This document shows positions 47,372-59,524 of a stretch of 64,000 nt of DNA, in pieces. A model generated the notes under the pieces. The model was not told the DNA's origin, searched no databases, and was given only the letters and a program-made list of their open reading frames with translations. The stretch is from Hypholoma sublateritium FD-334 SS-4. Lineage: Eukaryota; Basidiomycota; Agaricomycetes; Agaricales; Strophariaceae. Position numbers and translations under genes: made by a program. Positions within the stretch are counted from its first letter, which is position 1. Each line of letters begins with the position of its first letter. The stretch lies in NCBI GenBank assembly GCA_000827495.1, contig KN817518.1, positions 1,142,405-1,206,404 of the forward strand, given 5' to 3'.

Positions 47372-48508
47372 ATGCCCCCGCCTGCGATGGACCCCCGCCC
47401 ACTCCCGGGCCTGCGCACCGCCGCGGCGGCGTACACGCTCGTGCAGGATGCGCTGATGGACCTGCGCTCGTCGCGCGAGAAAATTAGGGAGGCGCTCGCC
47501 GCCCTGCCCGTGCTGGGAAAAGACGCCCTCGCGGACGTCGACCTCGAGGAGCCGTGCCCGATATGCCTCGTGTCGCTGTCCAGTATACTCGCGAGCGCGG
47601 ATGCCGCTGCAGCTGCTGCTGAGAACGAGGAGGGTGGAAATGAGGGCGAAAGCGAGGACACGGCCCTCGCTGGGGTGACCAAGCTCGTGGGGTGCGGCCA
47701 CATATTCTGCAGGCGCGAGTGAGTGGCCACCTATTTTTGCGGGACATGCGCTGATCCGCGCGCGCCAGTTTGACAGAGTGGATCCGAAGCCAGGCGAGTG
47801 CTCCTAGCCGCCCTTGCGCGCGCCTGCGTCGGTCTGACGCCCGTTCGTTTATCTAGCATGGGAGCTGTCCCACCTGCCGCCACACGTTCCTGCACATCCA
47901 GCCGTTCTCGGCCGGGTCCGACGACGAGTCCTCCGACGGGGGCGAGTACCTCCCCGGCGCAGACGACTTTGAGGACGAGGACGAGGACGCCTACCTTGAC
48001 GTGGACGGGTTCACCGACGCCGACGCCGACGACTTCCCAGTGGAGAGAATGGACGTCGAATTCGACAGGCCGTTCCAGCTCCAACCAGACGGGGACTACG
48101 ATGACACCGCAATTCCCAACTGGGGTGAGAGCTCCGCCATGGGGGACACAGAGATGACAGATGCCGGCGAGGATGACTTCGAGCAGGCCGACCAGGGCTA
48201 CGAATGGGGTCTCACCGACGGCGAGTCCGAGTCCATGGCGTCCTCGGAGGCCGGCGATATGACGGCGGCGGACGAAGAAGCGACCGCCGCTGTGGCCAAC
48301 GGTGCGTCTGCTCGACGCCGTTCTGCCCTGTGGATGGTCCAATTGACGGCCGTTGCCCTGTTGCTCTTCAGTGCTGGATCGGGAGGTTAGCGTCTCGGTC
48401 CATGAGGACGAGGACGTCAATGTCAAGGAGGGCGAGGGCATAGACGTCGCCTCTAATGCATCCAATCTCGCTGGAACCCAGCAGGACAAAGACCTTTCAG
48501 AATCATAG
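47372..48508 (+). CDS. RING-finger protein 1
   Basis: Exons 47372-47718, 47769-47793, 47857-48301 and 48372-48508 give 317 residues. The RING starts EPCPICLVSL. It has a long Ala/Glu/Gly-rich loop between the second and third Cys, then GCGHIFCRRDLTEWIRSQHG and SCPTCRHTFL complete a cross-brace C3HC4-type pattern. The intron at 47794-47856 must be removed for the last two Cys and uses a GC donor (CAG|GCGAGT). The C-terminal 190 residues are strongly acidic and disordered (SDDESSDGGEYLPGADDFED). It is probably an E3 ubiquitin ligase; partners unknown. The exon layout, including a 25-nt exon just after CRRD, is shared with RING gene 2 at 59.5 kb. Confidence 0.88.
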
Positions 48509-48784
48509 ACTTTCCGGGTTCCCTGAAAACCCCGCCGATGTGCATGCGCTCCCCGTCGCTGCTTTCGCACTTAATTTAACCAAGCCCCACGCCTATAAAT
48601 GCAGTCACCTATTCCTTCTTCTAATCTGCCGTTGGTGCCCTGCACGATCCATCCACCCATTTTCGCGTACCTTTTTGCATGCACAGTGTATCACATTTGT
48701 ACGAATAAACTATTTTATATCCCCAACACGTAGGCTTTCGGCGCCTGGTCCCTCCGATCAATTCTAACACCGAGTATGTCTAAA

Positions 48785-50502
48785 TCATAGTGTGCTAAGA
48801 ATCTCCTCTATGCTAGTGTTCTCCCTGCTCTCTTTCCATACACCAGTAAACTTCCCACTCCATCTTGTGCCTCTGCCCCCACCCTTAATTGCGAGCTTCG
48901 TCTTCAGCGCATCGCCAACAACCTTCACCTTAGCATCATCAGTGCCCACCACCAAAACCGTCGAGATTGTGTTGGCAGTTTGCGTGGACGGCGTCGAAGA
49001 CAGGACGATAATATAAGGTCTGCCGCCCTCCGCACCTGGGGGCGCAACCGCCCCAAGGGAAAATGCGATGGAGGTTAAGAATCCCAGTGCGTTTCCCGTG
49101 TCGTCCGTCCGGTGGAAGTGATGTTTGTATAGCTCATTGGCGTTGTCCTTGCTGATTATCTCCGCTGCGAGACCTTTAGCGATGTATTCTGCCAGTCCCT
49201 GCTCAGTGTCGGTGACGCGCTTTTCCGCCTTCTTTCGCTCGTCGACTACTTGGGTGACGCGATCTGGCACGAGAGTCGGCCCGCAGCTGAGGATAGAGGC
49301 GGTGCTCGCCAGCGATGCGTGGGTTGACGTCAAGTATGTGATGAGACGGGGACCCGCGAGGAAGTACAGGCGAGCGGAGGTGGTGGACGAGCGTGACAAG
49401 GCTTCGGTGTGTGGAATGAGGAAGAGTTGGAGGTTGTGGATGCTCGGGAGGTGCGTGCCACAGCATCTGTTGCGATTTACTGCATCAGCTGGGTTTATAT
49501 TTACTGTTTACCAAAAAAAACATACGGGTTGCGATCCACGCCGTCGATGACGACAACGCGCTTGACGCCACCGGTGTAGTCCTTGGGAAGGGCTTTTCCG
49601 ACTGACCGTCCGCTCTCAAGCTTCGGAATAACTTTTGCTTGCTCTTGAGCGACATCGAGCTCTTCGACTTCGACATGTACTTTCCGCCCCTCGAAGACGA
49701 GTCTGTTGGCTTCAGCCTGAATGGATGCAATTTCCTCTTGGCTCATCCCGCGTGGGATCTCAACGTAGCATGGACTGGGATGGCTCGTGAGCGACCAAGA
49801 GAGCGTCGGCAGATCCAGTCTGGTCTCAAGGAGCGCGGAGAGCATGTGCTGAGAGGTGTGCATCGACATCTACATGTTCGGTGCTGATTAGAATACGACA
49901 AAAGTTTCTTAAAAACGCTTGGGAAAGACTTGCATGGTCGTATCGTCGATCGTATCCTTCTTCGCCGAGCGCTACGGTCACCTTTGCGCCTGGCTGGAAC
50001 GCGAGCAAGGCCGTATCGGCGTGGACGCCGTCGCGGATCTTGACATAATGAACTGCGTGTCCGCCATGTCGTTTAGCCTGCACAACCTCCCAGATTGCAC
50101 CGTCGACCTCAGTTATAATGCGCCCTGTATCGGTGGGCTGGCCGCCACCCTCTGGGAAGATTACCGTGTCGTGCAAAAGAACATGGAGAAGTAGTTCATT
50201 CGGGACCTCAGGAGCAAGAACGGCCTTCTTTCCTTTCTTCTGGGCAGGGATCGCAGGCGGCTGGGCCACAGAAGCGCTCACGACAGTGGTCTGAAGTGTT
50301 CGGAGAAGAGGATCACCTGTGCGGGTGGCGTGAGCGGCAATGGCAGACGACATGAATACATGAAGTCGACGGTACGTTGGCAGGCTAGGAGTCCGACTGG
50401 GACAGAGATCTGGGGGTCCGAAGGGACCTGCAATGTCGGGGAGATTATGCGATGGTAATCCGGAGGGGTCGTAGGGGCGATAAGATATGCGGTTGCGGCC
50501 AT
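48785..50502 (-). CDS. Alanyl-tRNA editing protein, AARSD1/AlaX-type
   Basis: About four exons give roughly 470 residues. It hydrolyses mischarged Ser- or Gly-tRNA(Ala) in trans. The start MAATAYLIAPTTPPDYHRII is followed by the AlaRS-like domain: VLLHDTVIFPEGGGQPTDTG, then the first zinc motif HTSQHMLSALLETRLDLPT (HxxxH) and the second, CCGTHLPSIHNLQLF (CxxxH). This layout is the AARSD1 editing domain. A C-terminal domain (VTDTEQGLAEYIAKGLAAEI, then VVGDALKTKLAIKGGGRGTR) with the GGGRGxxWSGKF element of the AlaRS C-Ala region completes it. No catalytic aminoacylation domain is present, as expected. The first intron was placed so that GLLACQRDPLLRTLQTTV reads through. Confidence 0.92.
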
Positions 50503-50853
50503 TGTCGTCTCTAGCTCCTGCTATTCAATGAGTTCGATTGATAAACACCCGCTGGCGAATGGAAGAGAAATGCGTATCATGGTGTGCAGTTTATAATTGT
50601 GGCATCGCGTCGGACATCGGCGAAAATCATGCGAACACAGTGCCGAACGGAAGAAGGGCCGGCGCCCAACCGAACTTCGTACCACGATGATCAAGACTGA
50701 CTCCCACAGTGCCACATAATTAGCCTGTTTCATGCTTCTCATCTGCAACTGCGTGAACCAGTACTCTTCCGGTCGTTTCTGCTGGTCCAGCTGAACATAT
50801 ATACCTGAAAAGTCCCCGCCTTTTGACGGGCTAAGCGTTCATTGACATTGGCT
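50503..50853. promoter_or_regulatory. Divergent promoter between AARSD1 and MFS copy 2
   Basis: The 351-nt gap holds a TATATA at 50798-50803, about 50 nt upstream of the permease start. Nothing else clear. Confidence 0.4.
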
Positions 50854-52936
50854 ATGCCGGCCACAAACCTCCCTACGCTCAGTGCTCTGGACAATGAAGA
50901 CCAACCTCTGCTAACGACATTCAGTGGTACGACTTTCTGACGGCACTATTTGACTGCCTTTCATGTCTTTCTGCAGGGGATCATGAACTAGCTGCGCCTT
51001 CTGAGGAAGAGAGAAAGGAATTAGAACGAACCTTGTTGAAGAAACTCGACCGTCGCATGTCCATCCTTGTCTTGATATATATATTGAACTGTTTGTCTGT
51101 TCATTATATCTCGAAACTACGCCCAGTTGACACGGATACTCATTCCAGACATCGACAGAAATAATACCCCGTAAGGTCTCATTCAGCGTGTGGAAAGATC
51201 CTCGCTCATTCTTGTTCCCCCAGAGCCGCCCGTCTACTAGGATATGAAGAAGACTTACACTTAGAGGGAAACCAGTTTGCAACAATACTTTCCATCCTTT
51301 ACATAGGATATATCTTAATGCAGGTACCTTCGTGAGTACATATTATTTACTATTGAACCAATTGACTGATTCAACCACAGCAATATGTTTTTGAACTATA
51401 TAGGAAAACCTTCAATATATTTACCTTCGTGTATGATTATATGGGGTGGTTTATCTGTGTGCACAGGTACTTGGACCTTGAGTTGATTTCCTGAGCACTA
51501 AACAAATACATCTCATCTCAAGGGTTTGTAACAAGGTGTGTACGCTTTGAACCTCTGAGTCTCTGACCGCGTCATTTCTTACCGTTATTTAGCTACTATG
51601 GAGCGCTGATCATTCGTTTTTGTCTCGGATTCGTGGAGGCCGCCTTCTTCCCAGGAGCATTGGTGCGTGTATCGTATCTACATTGGGAATGGTTTTATGA
51701 TGTTTAATCCACTTAGTTTCTACTTGCGAAATGGTACAAACAAAGCGAATTGTCACAGCGCACAGCACTACTAGCGTGTGGGATTCTCTTGAGCAATGCA
51801 TTCGGTGCGCTCATAGCTTCAGCGATACTTGATAACATGGAAGGAGTGTTGGGCTTCAGAGCTTGGAGGTATGTCGTCCCCGAAGTCCGCAAAAAGGTAC
51901 TAACAATTTTTTTAAAACAAGATGGCTATTTTTTGTTGAAGGATCGGTTACGATTCTTGTCGCTATCTGGTCTATGTTCATCCTCCCAGACTTCCCAGAG
52001 AATTCTTCTACCTGGCTTACACCTGCTGAAAAGGCCCTAGCCATGCAACGCATGCAAGAAGACGCGGGAGGCCGCAACAGGCAACATAATCTTGATTCAC
52101 CCGATCTTTCTAAGCAACCTCTGGGGCGTTTTCCTGGATTGCACTTAGCTGTGACTGACTGGAAAGTGTGGTGGCTTGCTGTCGCGTTGCTCTGCATTGT
52201 CACATCACTTTCCTTCAATGTTTACTTCCCCACACTCACAGCAACTCTCGGATATGGTCCCATTGTGACTCTGCTTTTATGTGCACCTCCTTGGTTGTTT
52301 GCAACGGGTGTAGCATTGTCATTATCCCGGTATGTGTCGTGCAATGTCTTCCCCGGAGACCGCATCAACCTGACCCGGATGTTTAGGCATTCTGACAGGG
52401 TAGGCGAAAGAACTAAACATATCGCGTCCTCCCTGTTCGTTGGGATGTGTGGATTTGTTCTGGCCATTTCAACGATGAATACCGCTATTCGATACATTTC
52501 ATTGTGAGCTAAGATGGCGCATTCTACATTCCACTAGCTAATGTGTCTAGATTTCTTATGGCACAATCCTATGGCGCATTTATCTGCTTCCTTGCATGGG
52601 CTAGTGGATCCGTGGCGTATCCACCTGCTAAGCGCGCTGTTGCATTAGCGCTGATCAATTGTATCTCGCAACTTGGAAATGTCATCGGATCGTGAGTTTT
52701 ACACATTTGAAATAAAATCTGCAGAAAATGATATTAACCTCATAACACTCAGTTTCGTCTGGCCACTATCTTGGGGACCGACATACAACAATTCGTATTA
52801 TGTATGCATGGTCATGAGTTCATTGAGCCTCGCAATGTGTGTAGCATTCCGACTGCATCTCTCTTCATTGAACCGGCAATTGGACGAGGCGGAAGGGGAC
52901 CAAATTCGAGGAAAGGGATATCGTTATATGTTATGA
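50854..52936 (+). CDS. MFS permease, Dal5/Tna1 anion:cation symporter family (copy 2)
   Basis: About nine exons give roughly 480 residues. The start MPATNLPTLSALDNEDQPLL precedes LLKKLDRRMSILVLIYILNY, then across an intron IDRNN, matching copy 1 closely. Further blocks are LEGNQFATILSILYIGYI, QVPSNMFLNYIGKPSIYLPS, ALIIRFCLGFVEAAFFPGAL, WRWLFFVEGSVTILVAIW, DWKVWWLAVALLCIVTSLSF, TLLLCAPPWLFATGVAL, SDRVGER, SFVWPLSWGPTYNNSYYVC, and a GKGYRYML end. All membrane segments appear intact. It is the same subfamily as copy 1, 4 kb away and inverted. Codon usage is more AT-rich than copy 1, so the duplication is probably old. Substrate not predictable. Confidence 0.9.
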
Positions 52937-53322
52937 TAGCGAATCCTCTGGAATTGTGTCCGACTGCAAATCCTTTTAGCCAGAAATGACCCTGCTTGAT
53001 GTTCAAGTTTACCGTGGTTTGAGTGCAGAATATGGATGCTTAATATCACGGTCGTGAGTATCTGCAACGTCTGGACTCTGGAAGGGAATAACCTCGGGAA
53101 AATGTCGCATTATCTAATCCAACCTCGTTTCTCATCTCCTGATCTTGAGCTGATCTGTCGTTCTAAACAGGCTCAAGTTCCTTCGCTAAAAAGCTTCTGG
53201 CGTGTCGATAATGCCCGCCTCGGCAGTTCTCAACTCCTCCTTTCTTGCAAACCCATCCCACCTTGAACTGCGTCCGCCAACTTGCTTTGAAGCTAAATAA
53301 ACAATTATCTCAACCATTGACC
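52937..53322. other. MFS2-mannosidase intergenic region
   Basis: The 386-nt stretch between tandem genes shows no coding signature. Confidence 0.35.
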
Positions 53323-56300
53323 ATGAGTACTACTGCCTCGAGAGCCTTGACGGACTGGAGTTTCACTCAGATAGGAGGCGGGAAAGGGACAGGAGACGGC
53401 GAATGGCTGCAGGTCTCGTCGTTTCCGACCACTGTCCATGTCGAGTTGTTGAAGTTGCAGAAAATACCTGATCCTGTGAGCAATCTTGCCCTTGGGAGTC
53501 TGTCATTTGCATCGCTAACCCATTCGACCTTATTCCTTAAGTTCGTTGGTCTTCATGAATGGGATGTACAGTGTGGGTTGCGAAATGTGTCTCGTAATGA
53601 CATAAACTAATCGATGTCTGTATTCCAGGGGTCGGAGAGAAAGCATGGGCTTTCAAGACTGTTCTTGATGTCACGGAAGCAGAACTTGCTTCTCGGCACG
53701 TTGATCTCGTGTTTGAGGGCCTGGATACCTTTGCCGAGGTCAAGTTGGTAAGTCGGTACTGTCTTAACTTTTTGATCTTCTCCATTAAGCGCTCGTCGAT
53801 GATCAGAATGATACGGTCATTTTAAAGTACGTTCTACACAACATTTCCCGTCTATACCGTGATTAACAACTCTCTATGTAGCTCGGAAAACCAATTCATT
53901 TCCCATCGAGTTCCTGTCAAATCACAACTCAAAGCTGGTAAAAACGAAATTATCATCAACTTTGAGAGTGCCTTTCTCAAGGGAAGAGACATTGAAAAAG
54001 TCAATGGGAAATTTGCGTTATGGAACGGCGACTCTAGCCGTCTCCATGTTCGTAAAGCACAGTACAAGTACGTGCCATCACGATAATTACGACCAGACTC
54101 TTACCCCACACCTAATTATAGTTATGGGTGGGACTGGGGTAGGCTTACCCCGCATTTATGTCAACAGATTTTAATGGACTCTGTCAGGTCCGGTCCTGAT
54201 GACTACTGGTCCATGGAAACCTATTAAGCTCGAGACGTATCAGAATCGCATTGCCGATCTTGACATCAGAAGTGAAGTCTCTATTGCCCTTGATGTCAAA
54301 TTGTCGGCCACCTTTGCATTCTCCGAAAAAACGCCTGGATACGCATCTTTTGTCTTGAAGAAGCCTGACGGCTCCGTGGAAGCTTCTGCCGACAAGATAC
54401 CGGTGAATGGAGCTGGACTTGCTAAAGTGCAATTCGAATGGCAAGCAGGCGAGATACAGCTATGGTACCCCGTTGGCTACGGCGCACAACCTCTCTATAC
54501 TGTGGAAGTTGTACTGACCGATAAAGTGCGTTGCAACAACCGTAATCACCGTTCCAGTCAATAAACTCGATCTTTTTTTCTTGCAGAACGGAGCTCTTTT
54601 TGACCGGAAAACTGACAAAGTCGCTTTCCGCCGTGCTCTCGTCGTCCAGGACAAATTGATTGGTCAAGAAGGTTTAACCTTCCTCTTTGAAATTAATAAC
54701 GTCAGAATTTTCTGTGGCGGTGGGTGTGGTAGGTCGTAATTCGAGATACCGGTGTAATTTTTTTCTAGGTTCAAACTGGATTCCGGCCGATTCGTTTTTA
54801 ACCACGTATGTTCATACGTCGATTTCTGACCCACGCTGCTGACCACAGCATATAGCATGACCACTGAAAGATACAGAGCTTGGCTTCAACTCCTCGTCGA
54901 CGGAAACCAAAATATGGTGCGGATCTGGGGTGGCGGTATCTATGAACACGACGATTTTTACAACATCTGTGACGGTAGGAAGTCCTTTTAAACAACTGTC
55001 TCCCCTACTAAATTCAAACCACATTTGTGTACTAGAACTAGGCAGTCAGTACCCCAGAATCTCCCGAGAACGATCATTTTTCTGACAGGCAACATTATCA
55101 GTCCTCGTCTGGCAGGATTTCATGTTTGGATGTGGCCAGGTGCTCTTTCTATGTTGATCATCCAGCGTTTTCATGCATTGATATTCTTCCCAGTACCCGG
55201 CGTATGATTCGTTCCTTTCGTCTGTTCGTGCAGAGGCTATCCAAAATGTGAAGCGCTTGCGGCACCATCCGTCTGTTGTTATATTTGGTGCGTGACTCGT
55301 TGAAGGGTCTTAGCCGAGCCCTACTCATTGCTATTAACTATCTAGCCGGAAACAACGAAGGTAACACTCAAATCAAATTCACTGACATTACAAGCTCATA
55401 CATTCTTTATTTAGATTACCAAATAGCTGAATCTCTAAATCTTGAGCTCGACTATTCCGACGAAACATCCGATTATCGCAAGACAAACTTCCCTGCACGC
55501 TTCATATATGAACGAGTGCTCCCTTCCGTCGTGGATGAATACTCCAACATTCATTATCATCGTGCTTCACCATACAGTGGGCAGGGCAAGCCTACCACCG
55601 ACAAGACCCTAGGAGATTTGCATCAATGTTCGTACGGCTCGATGCACTGCGTGCCACCATGTTCATTGCCTTATGTGTAGGGAACGTGTGGCACGGTTCG
55701 CAAGAGCCGTGGCATAATTGGGATATCCTCGCTGGTAGATTCGTCTCGGAATTCGGGATGTAAGAGACGATTCCATATGTTCGATATAGCTCTAATTCCA
55801 AGAAAAAGGGAAGGATATCCGGATATACGCACGGTTGACTATTGGCTCGGTGGGAATAAAGCTGAAAGGTTTCCGCAATCCAGGTTTATTTCTTCTCCTC
55901 GGGTCTTAGTTGCTCTGTTTAACTGGTTCTATTTCGCTAAGAACCAATAACAACCACAATAAAGCGGACGGATTTGAGAGACGTTTGGAGGTGAGTGTGC
56001 AGTCAACTAGATCTAACATATGAATGACTTTTTATCAGCTATACCTGATGGAGAATTTCAAGCACGCGTTTGACATGGAAAGGTATGTTTGTGTGACCAA
56101 CATTACATTCCTAAACTCATCGGAGATAGCTATGTGTATTACACGCAGATAATGCAGGCGGAGACATTGGCATCTGCATATCGCCTCTGGCGCAGGAACT
56201 GGCAAGGGAAGGGTAGAGAATATACTGCAGGTGCTCTTGTTTGGCAGGTACTAAAATACTTACTCTTCGCCATAACTCACTAATATTTCTATATATAGAT

Positions 56301-57040
56301 CAACGACTGCTGGCCGGTAACATCATGGGCCATCGTCGATTATTTCTTGAGACCGAAACCAGCATATTTTACTGTTGCACGCGAACTCCGGCCTTTCACT
56401 GTTGGCATGACGAGAAAAGATAAGAAAACGTTCACAGACGATCGTTCCGACGCCGACTTTGCTATCAAAACTTCGCTGGAGATATGGGCAACTAACAGCA
56501 CTCTACACGATAAGAAGGTTACTCTCCAAGTTACCTCGTTCGATCTAGAATCCGACTGGACCGATAAATGGGAGAAAGAAGTTGTTCTTGCTGCAAACTC
56601 AAGTACCGAGCTGTTCAAAGGCGATGTTCCAGGCCAACCTATCCGGACAAAGCTGAGCGATGTGCCTAAAGTTATTATCATTTCTGCACGGATCCTCGAT
56701 GGTCAGACTGTACTCGGACGATATTCCAATTGGTATGTTTTGTTGAATAAGTTCATGCACAGATATTGATTGTCCATATAGGCCAGAACCATTCAAGTAT
56801 ATTCACTTTCCGGCAGTGAAGGATTTGGGGCTCAAAGTGGATGTTGGAACCGATGGAGAGAGTGTCACCTTGTCGACGGAGAAACCTATCAAAGGAATTA
56901 TACTCGATGTTGAAGGTGTCGAAGTTAAGTGGAGCGACCAGGCCATTGATTTGGTGCCTGGGGATCCTCAAACCGTGAAAGCCATCGGATTGAAGGGCAG
57001 GGAGGTCAAATTGCGATTCCTCGGTGACGGCACCGCGTAG
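53323..57040 (+). CDS. Beta-mannosidase, glycoside hydrolase family 2
   Basis: A heavily split gene (about 18 exons) of about 860 residues. It removes terminal beta-1,4-mannose in mannan or N-glycan breakdown. Landmarks are WSFTQIGGG near the N-terminus, WAFKTVLDVTEAEL and LVFEGLDTFAEV (sugar-binding sandwich), YNYGWDWGPVLMTTGPWKPI, GGSNWIPADSFLTTMTTER rebuilt across introns, [32 protein letters not shown], the acid/base site FAGNNED (Glu after Asn), WHNWDILAGRFVSEFGMEGY with the nucleophile Glu, and ALVWQINDCWPVTSWAIVDY. Both catalytic Glu are present. No signal peptide was seen at MSTTASRALTDWSFTQ, so a cytosolic/intracellular type like fungal MndB is likely. One exon is only 9 nt (55036-55044). 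The frame closes at 57040. Confidence 0.92.
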
Positions 57041-57314
57041 CGTAAAGAAACAATTAGGACGGCTATGTTGAACCCAGAAGTAGATTCATTTACCTTGACC
57101 AGATGTTGACAGCCTTGACAAGATTCAATGGACTACATATCAATTGTCACCGCCATAGAAGACATGGATTATGAACGCATACGTGCGATACTGATATTAG
57201 TGAGATAGTAATGTATGAAAAACACCGCGACCATGCAGAAGGAACCATACCGCCACCCATGTCAAAACACAACCTACACCCAAAGAAAAATGAGACATGG
57301 GGTTGCTGTGGGGA

Positions 57315-58155
57315 TCACATCACACAACAGCGGCCGTCTTTCTGGGGTACTTCGGAGGCGGGAGGCTTCAAATTTCGATCCGAGCCTTTCTCAATCTCAG
57401 CGATGCATAGTTCGAAAACTTGTGCTATTCAATTACCATGAGACGAATGGCGCCGATGTTGACATATTAACATTACTCACCAATATTAACGTTGTCCTTG
57501 GCACTAGTTTCGACCCAAGCGGCATGGTTTTGCTGAGCTAATTTTTCGCCTTCTGATTGTTCAATTTGTCGATTGGGAGAGCTTCAGCAAAAGGGGCAAA
57601 GTCAAATTCATGGAAGAGGCAAAAAAAGAAAAAGAAAAAGACAAGTACCTGGATTCAAGGTCAGTCTTTGAGCCGACTATAACGCAGGGCACAGCCTCTG
57701 TGCCACCGAAGTCAAGGATCTTGTTGTAAACATTCTGCACCATATTGAACGAGTTCCGGGAGGTGACGGAGTACACCAGAATATATCCGTGGACGCCGAT
57801 CACGTATTTCGAGCTCATGAGCGAGTATTCGTCCTGTGTACACCATCATATCGATTGTATCAGACTTTCGAGCAACTAACCCGATAAGTAGCCTTCGGAC
57901 CAACCTGGCCTGCAGTATCGACGATTTCGCATTCAAAGTCAACGCCTCGGTAATTGACCACCTTCTGGAATTCCGTTTCAATAGTGGGGTGATACTGGTC
58001 TGCAAAGTGGTGTTCAATGAACTGCTTCACAAGAGAGGACTTTCCTGCGACGAGGGATGAGCATACACCATGACGTATACGAACAACAACTGACCGACGG
58101 AACGCGAGCCCATGACTACAATCTTGCGTCTTCTCAAGATGTTCCCGCCTGCCAT
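57315..58155 (-). CDS. RHEB: Rheb-type small GTPase
   Basis: About five exons encode roughly 190 residues. Rheb activates TORC1 and controls basic amino-acid uptake in fungi. The start MAGGNILRRRKIVVMGSRSVG is followed across an intron by KSSLVKQFIEHHFADQYHPT; the P-loop GSRSVGKSS has Arg at the position of Ras Gly12, as in other Rheb proteins. Switch I is YHPTIETEF and switch II DTAGQDEYSLM. G4 is GSKTDL and G5 is ETSAKDN. The C-terminus KDGRCCVM ends in a CaaX box, so it is farnesylated. The coding frame is interrupted by introns after VDTAGQ and within the tail, and all close. It is oriented toward the mannosidase stop. Confidence 0.94.
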
Positions 58156-58788
58156 AGTGTACAAAGAAGCTAGAAAAGAGAACCAGTGGCAAGGTGCAAG
58201 AACAAGAAAGGGGAGGCAGACAAGAAGAATGGCCCGTCGCAAAACCGGCCTTTTGATGATTTTGAAAGCCTTGAGATTCCTGGTATGTACCTGCCCAATT
58301 AGCGAATATGGCTGAATTTGTTGCAGGATGATTGGACTGCTGTCCGCCGCGTTAAATGGGGCATAAAAATATCACGTTGCCCGAGTTTCAGCTGCATAAA
58401 TGAGGCCGTGAGGAACAATGGTCCGTGGATGCTTAAGAGCGCTTCAGAGCAAGATAAGTGGTCTGCTGACTGATTATCAGTGATAAATGAAGGTGTACGC
58501 TACACGAGCATGTGAGGAAATGGTGCCATTTGTACGTCTACATGTCTGCTCTGCAGGTAGCCAACAGTTCCGGACCGAGGACTTACTTGCACGGTGTAGG
58601 TAGGTATCCCTGGATCCGTAGTTAACGCGATCCGAGATGAAGGACCACGGTGGTCGACAACCACAATCCCGACATCGCGGAACCAAAATTGGCGGCTCAG
58701 GTGCCCACGTGACTGACCGTGGCGACGCGTTCAAGTTGAAATTCCTTATATGTGCAAATAGTAAATTTCTCTTTGTCCAGTTTCAACC
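58156..58788. other. RHEB-SPO12 divergent intergenic region
   Basis: About 630 nt between divergent starts. It holds a CACGTGAC at about 58706-58713 and the ACGCGT box at 58725-58730 close to SPO12. Otherwise no feature. Confidence 0.45.
58725..58730 (+). promoter_or_regulatory. MCB-like box (ACGCGT) upstream of SPO12
   Basis: ACGCGT lies 59 nt upstream of the SPO12 start, beside a CACGTG E-box-like element. It matches the target site of MBP1-type factors, and SPO12 is cell-cycle regulated in yeast. Confidence 0.4.
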
Positions 58789-59273
58789 ATGTCTGCCACC
58801 GAGTCTCCTGTTGCCACTCCCATCCAGCCCCTCCACAACCCGTCTCTCGCTGCCCAGGTCTCCGTTCCCCAGGCTCCCCTCGGCAATGCAGCCAACAGGG
58901 CACCAGGCATGGGCGCCAAGGCCCTTTTGGCAAAAAAGATGGCCAAGAGCCAGTGCGTCGCTTTGCTTTCCTGCCGACGAAGCTAACCCGGCGTTCAGTA
59001 ACCCTGCCTTTATCTCGCCGACGGACAATATGTTGACTCCATGCACGCAGAAACTCAGTGCCGCTAAGAAGAAGCACTTTAGCAAGTGCGTACATCAGGC
59101 CTCTTGCCAACCATGTCTTACCCTTCAACAGAACTACCAAACCCATCCAGCTCTTTTCTCCGGCGAAAGAGACAGATGAAGCCAGCGACGATGACGAAAT
59201 TGCTGCACCCAACGATCAGGTCTTGCCCCCGGTGGGGAGCACAATGGAGGTCGACGACGAGAACCCCTTCTGA
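58789..59273 (+). CDS. SPO12: Spo12-family mitotic-exit regulator
   Basis: Exons 58789-58952, 58999-59085 and 59132-59273 give 130 residues, a usual size for Spo12. The family core is encoded across the second exon: NPAFISPTDNMLTPCTQKL then SAAKKKHFSK, corresponding to the conserved SPTDN..SPCTQKL box. In yeast Spo12 works in the FEAR network, freeing Cdc14 from the nucleolus in early anaphase; fungal homologues are nuclear. The N-terminus is Ala/Pro-rich and the C-terminus is acidic (ETDEASDDDEIAAP, ending DDENPF). The identification rests on that one motif but the motif is specific. Confidence 0.88.
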
Positions 59274-59524
59274 TTGTCCTTCTTACTTTCCTTCATCCTT
59301 TCTGGCTGGCCACTCACCCTACTTGCACCTAGACGCTGCAGGCCCTACGTACACTCGCCCTCATCTTGATTCGTTCGCTGTGCCAATATTCCGTTCTGCT
59401 GTAAATGTTTCTGTACCATGTACTTATCACATACCGGTCATGGGACTTCCTTCCCACGGCACTATATACGAGAACGCGTCACTCATATACTCTTCGGACG
59501 CGCGTACCGTGGAACAACTTCAAC

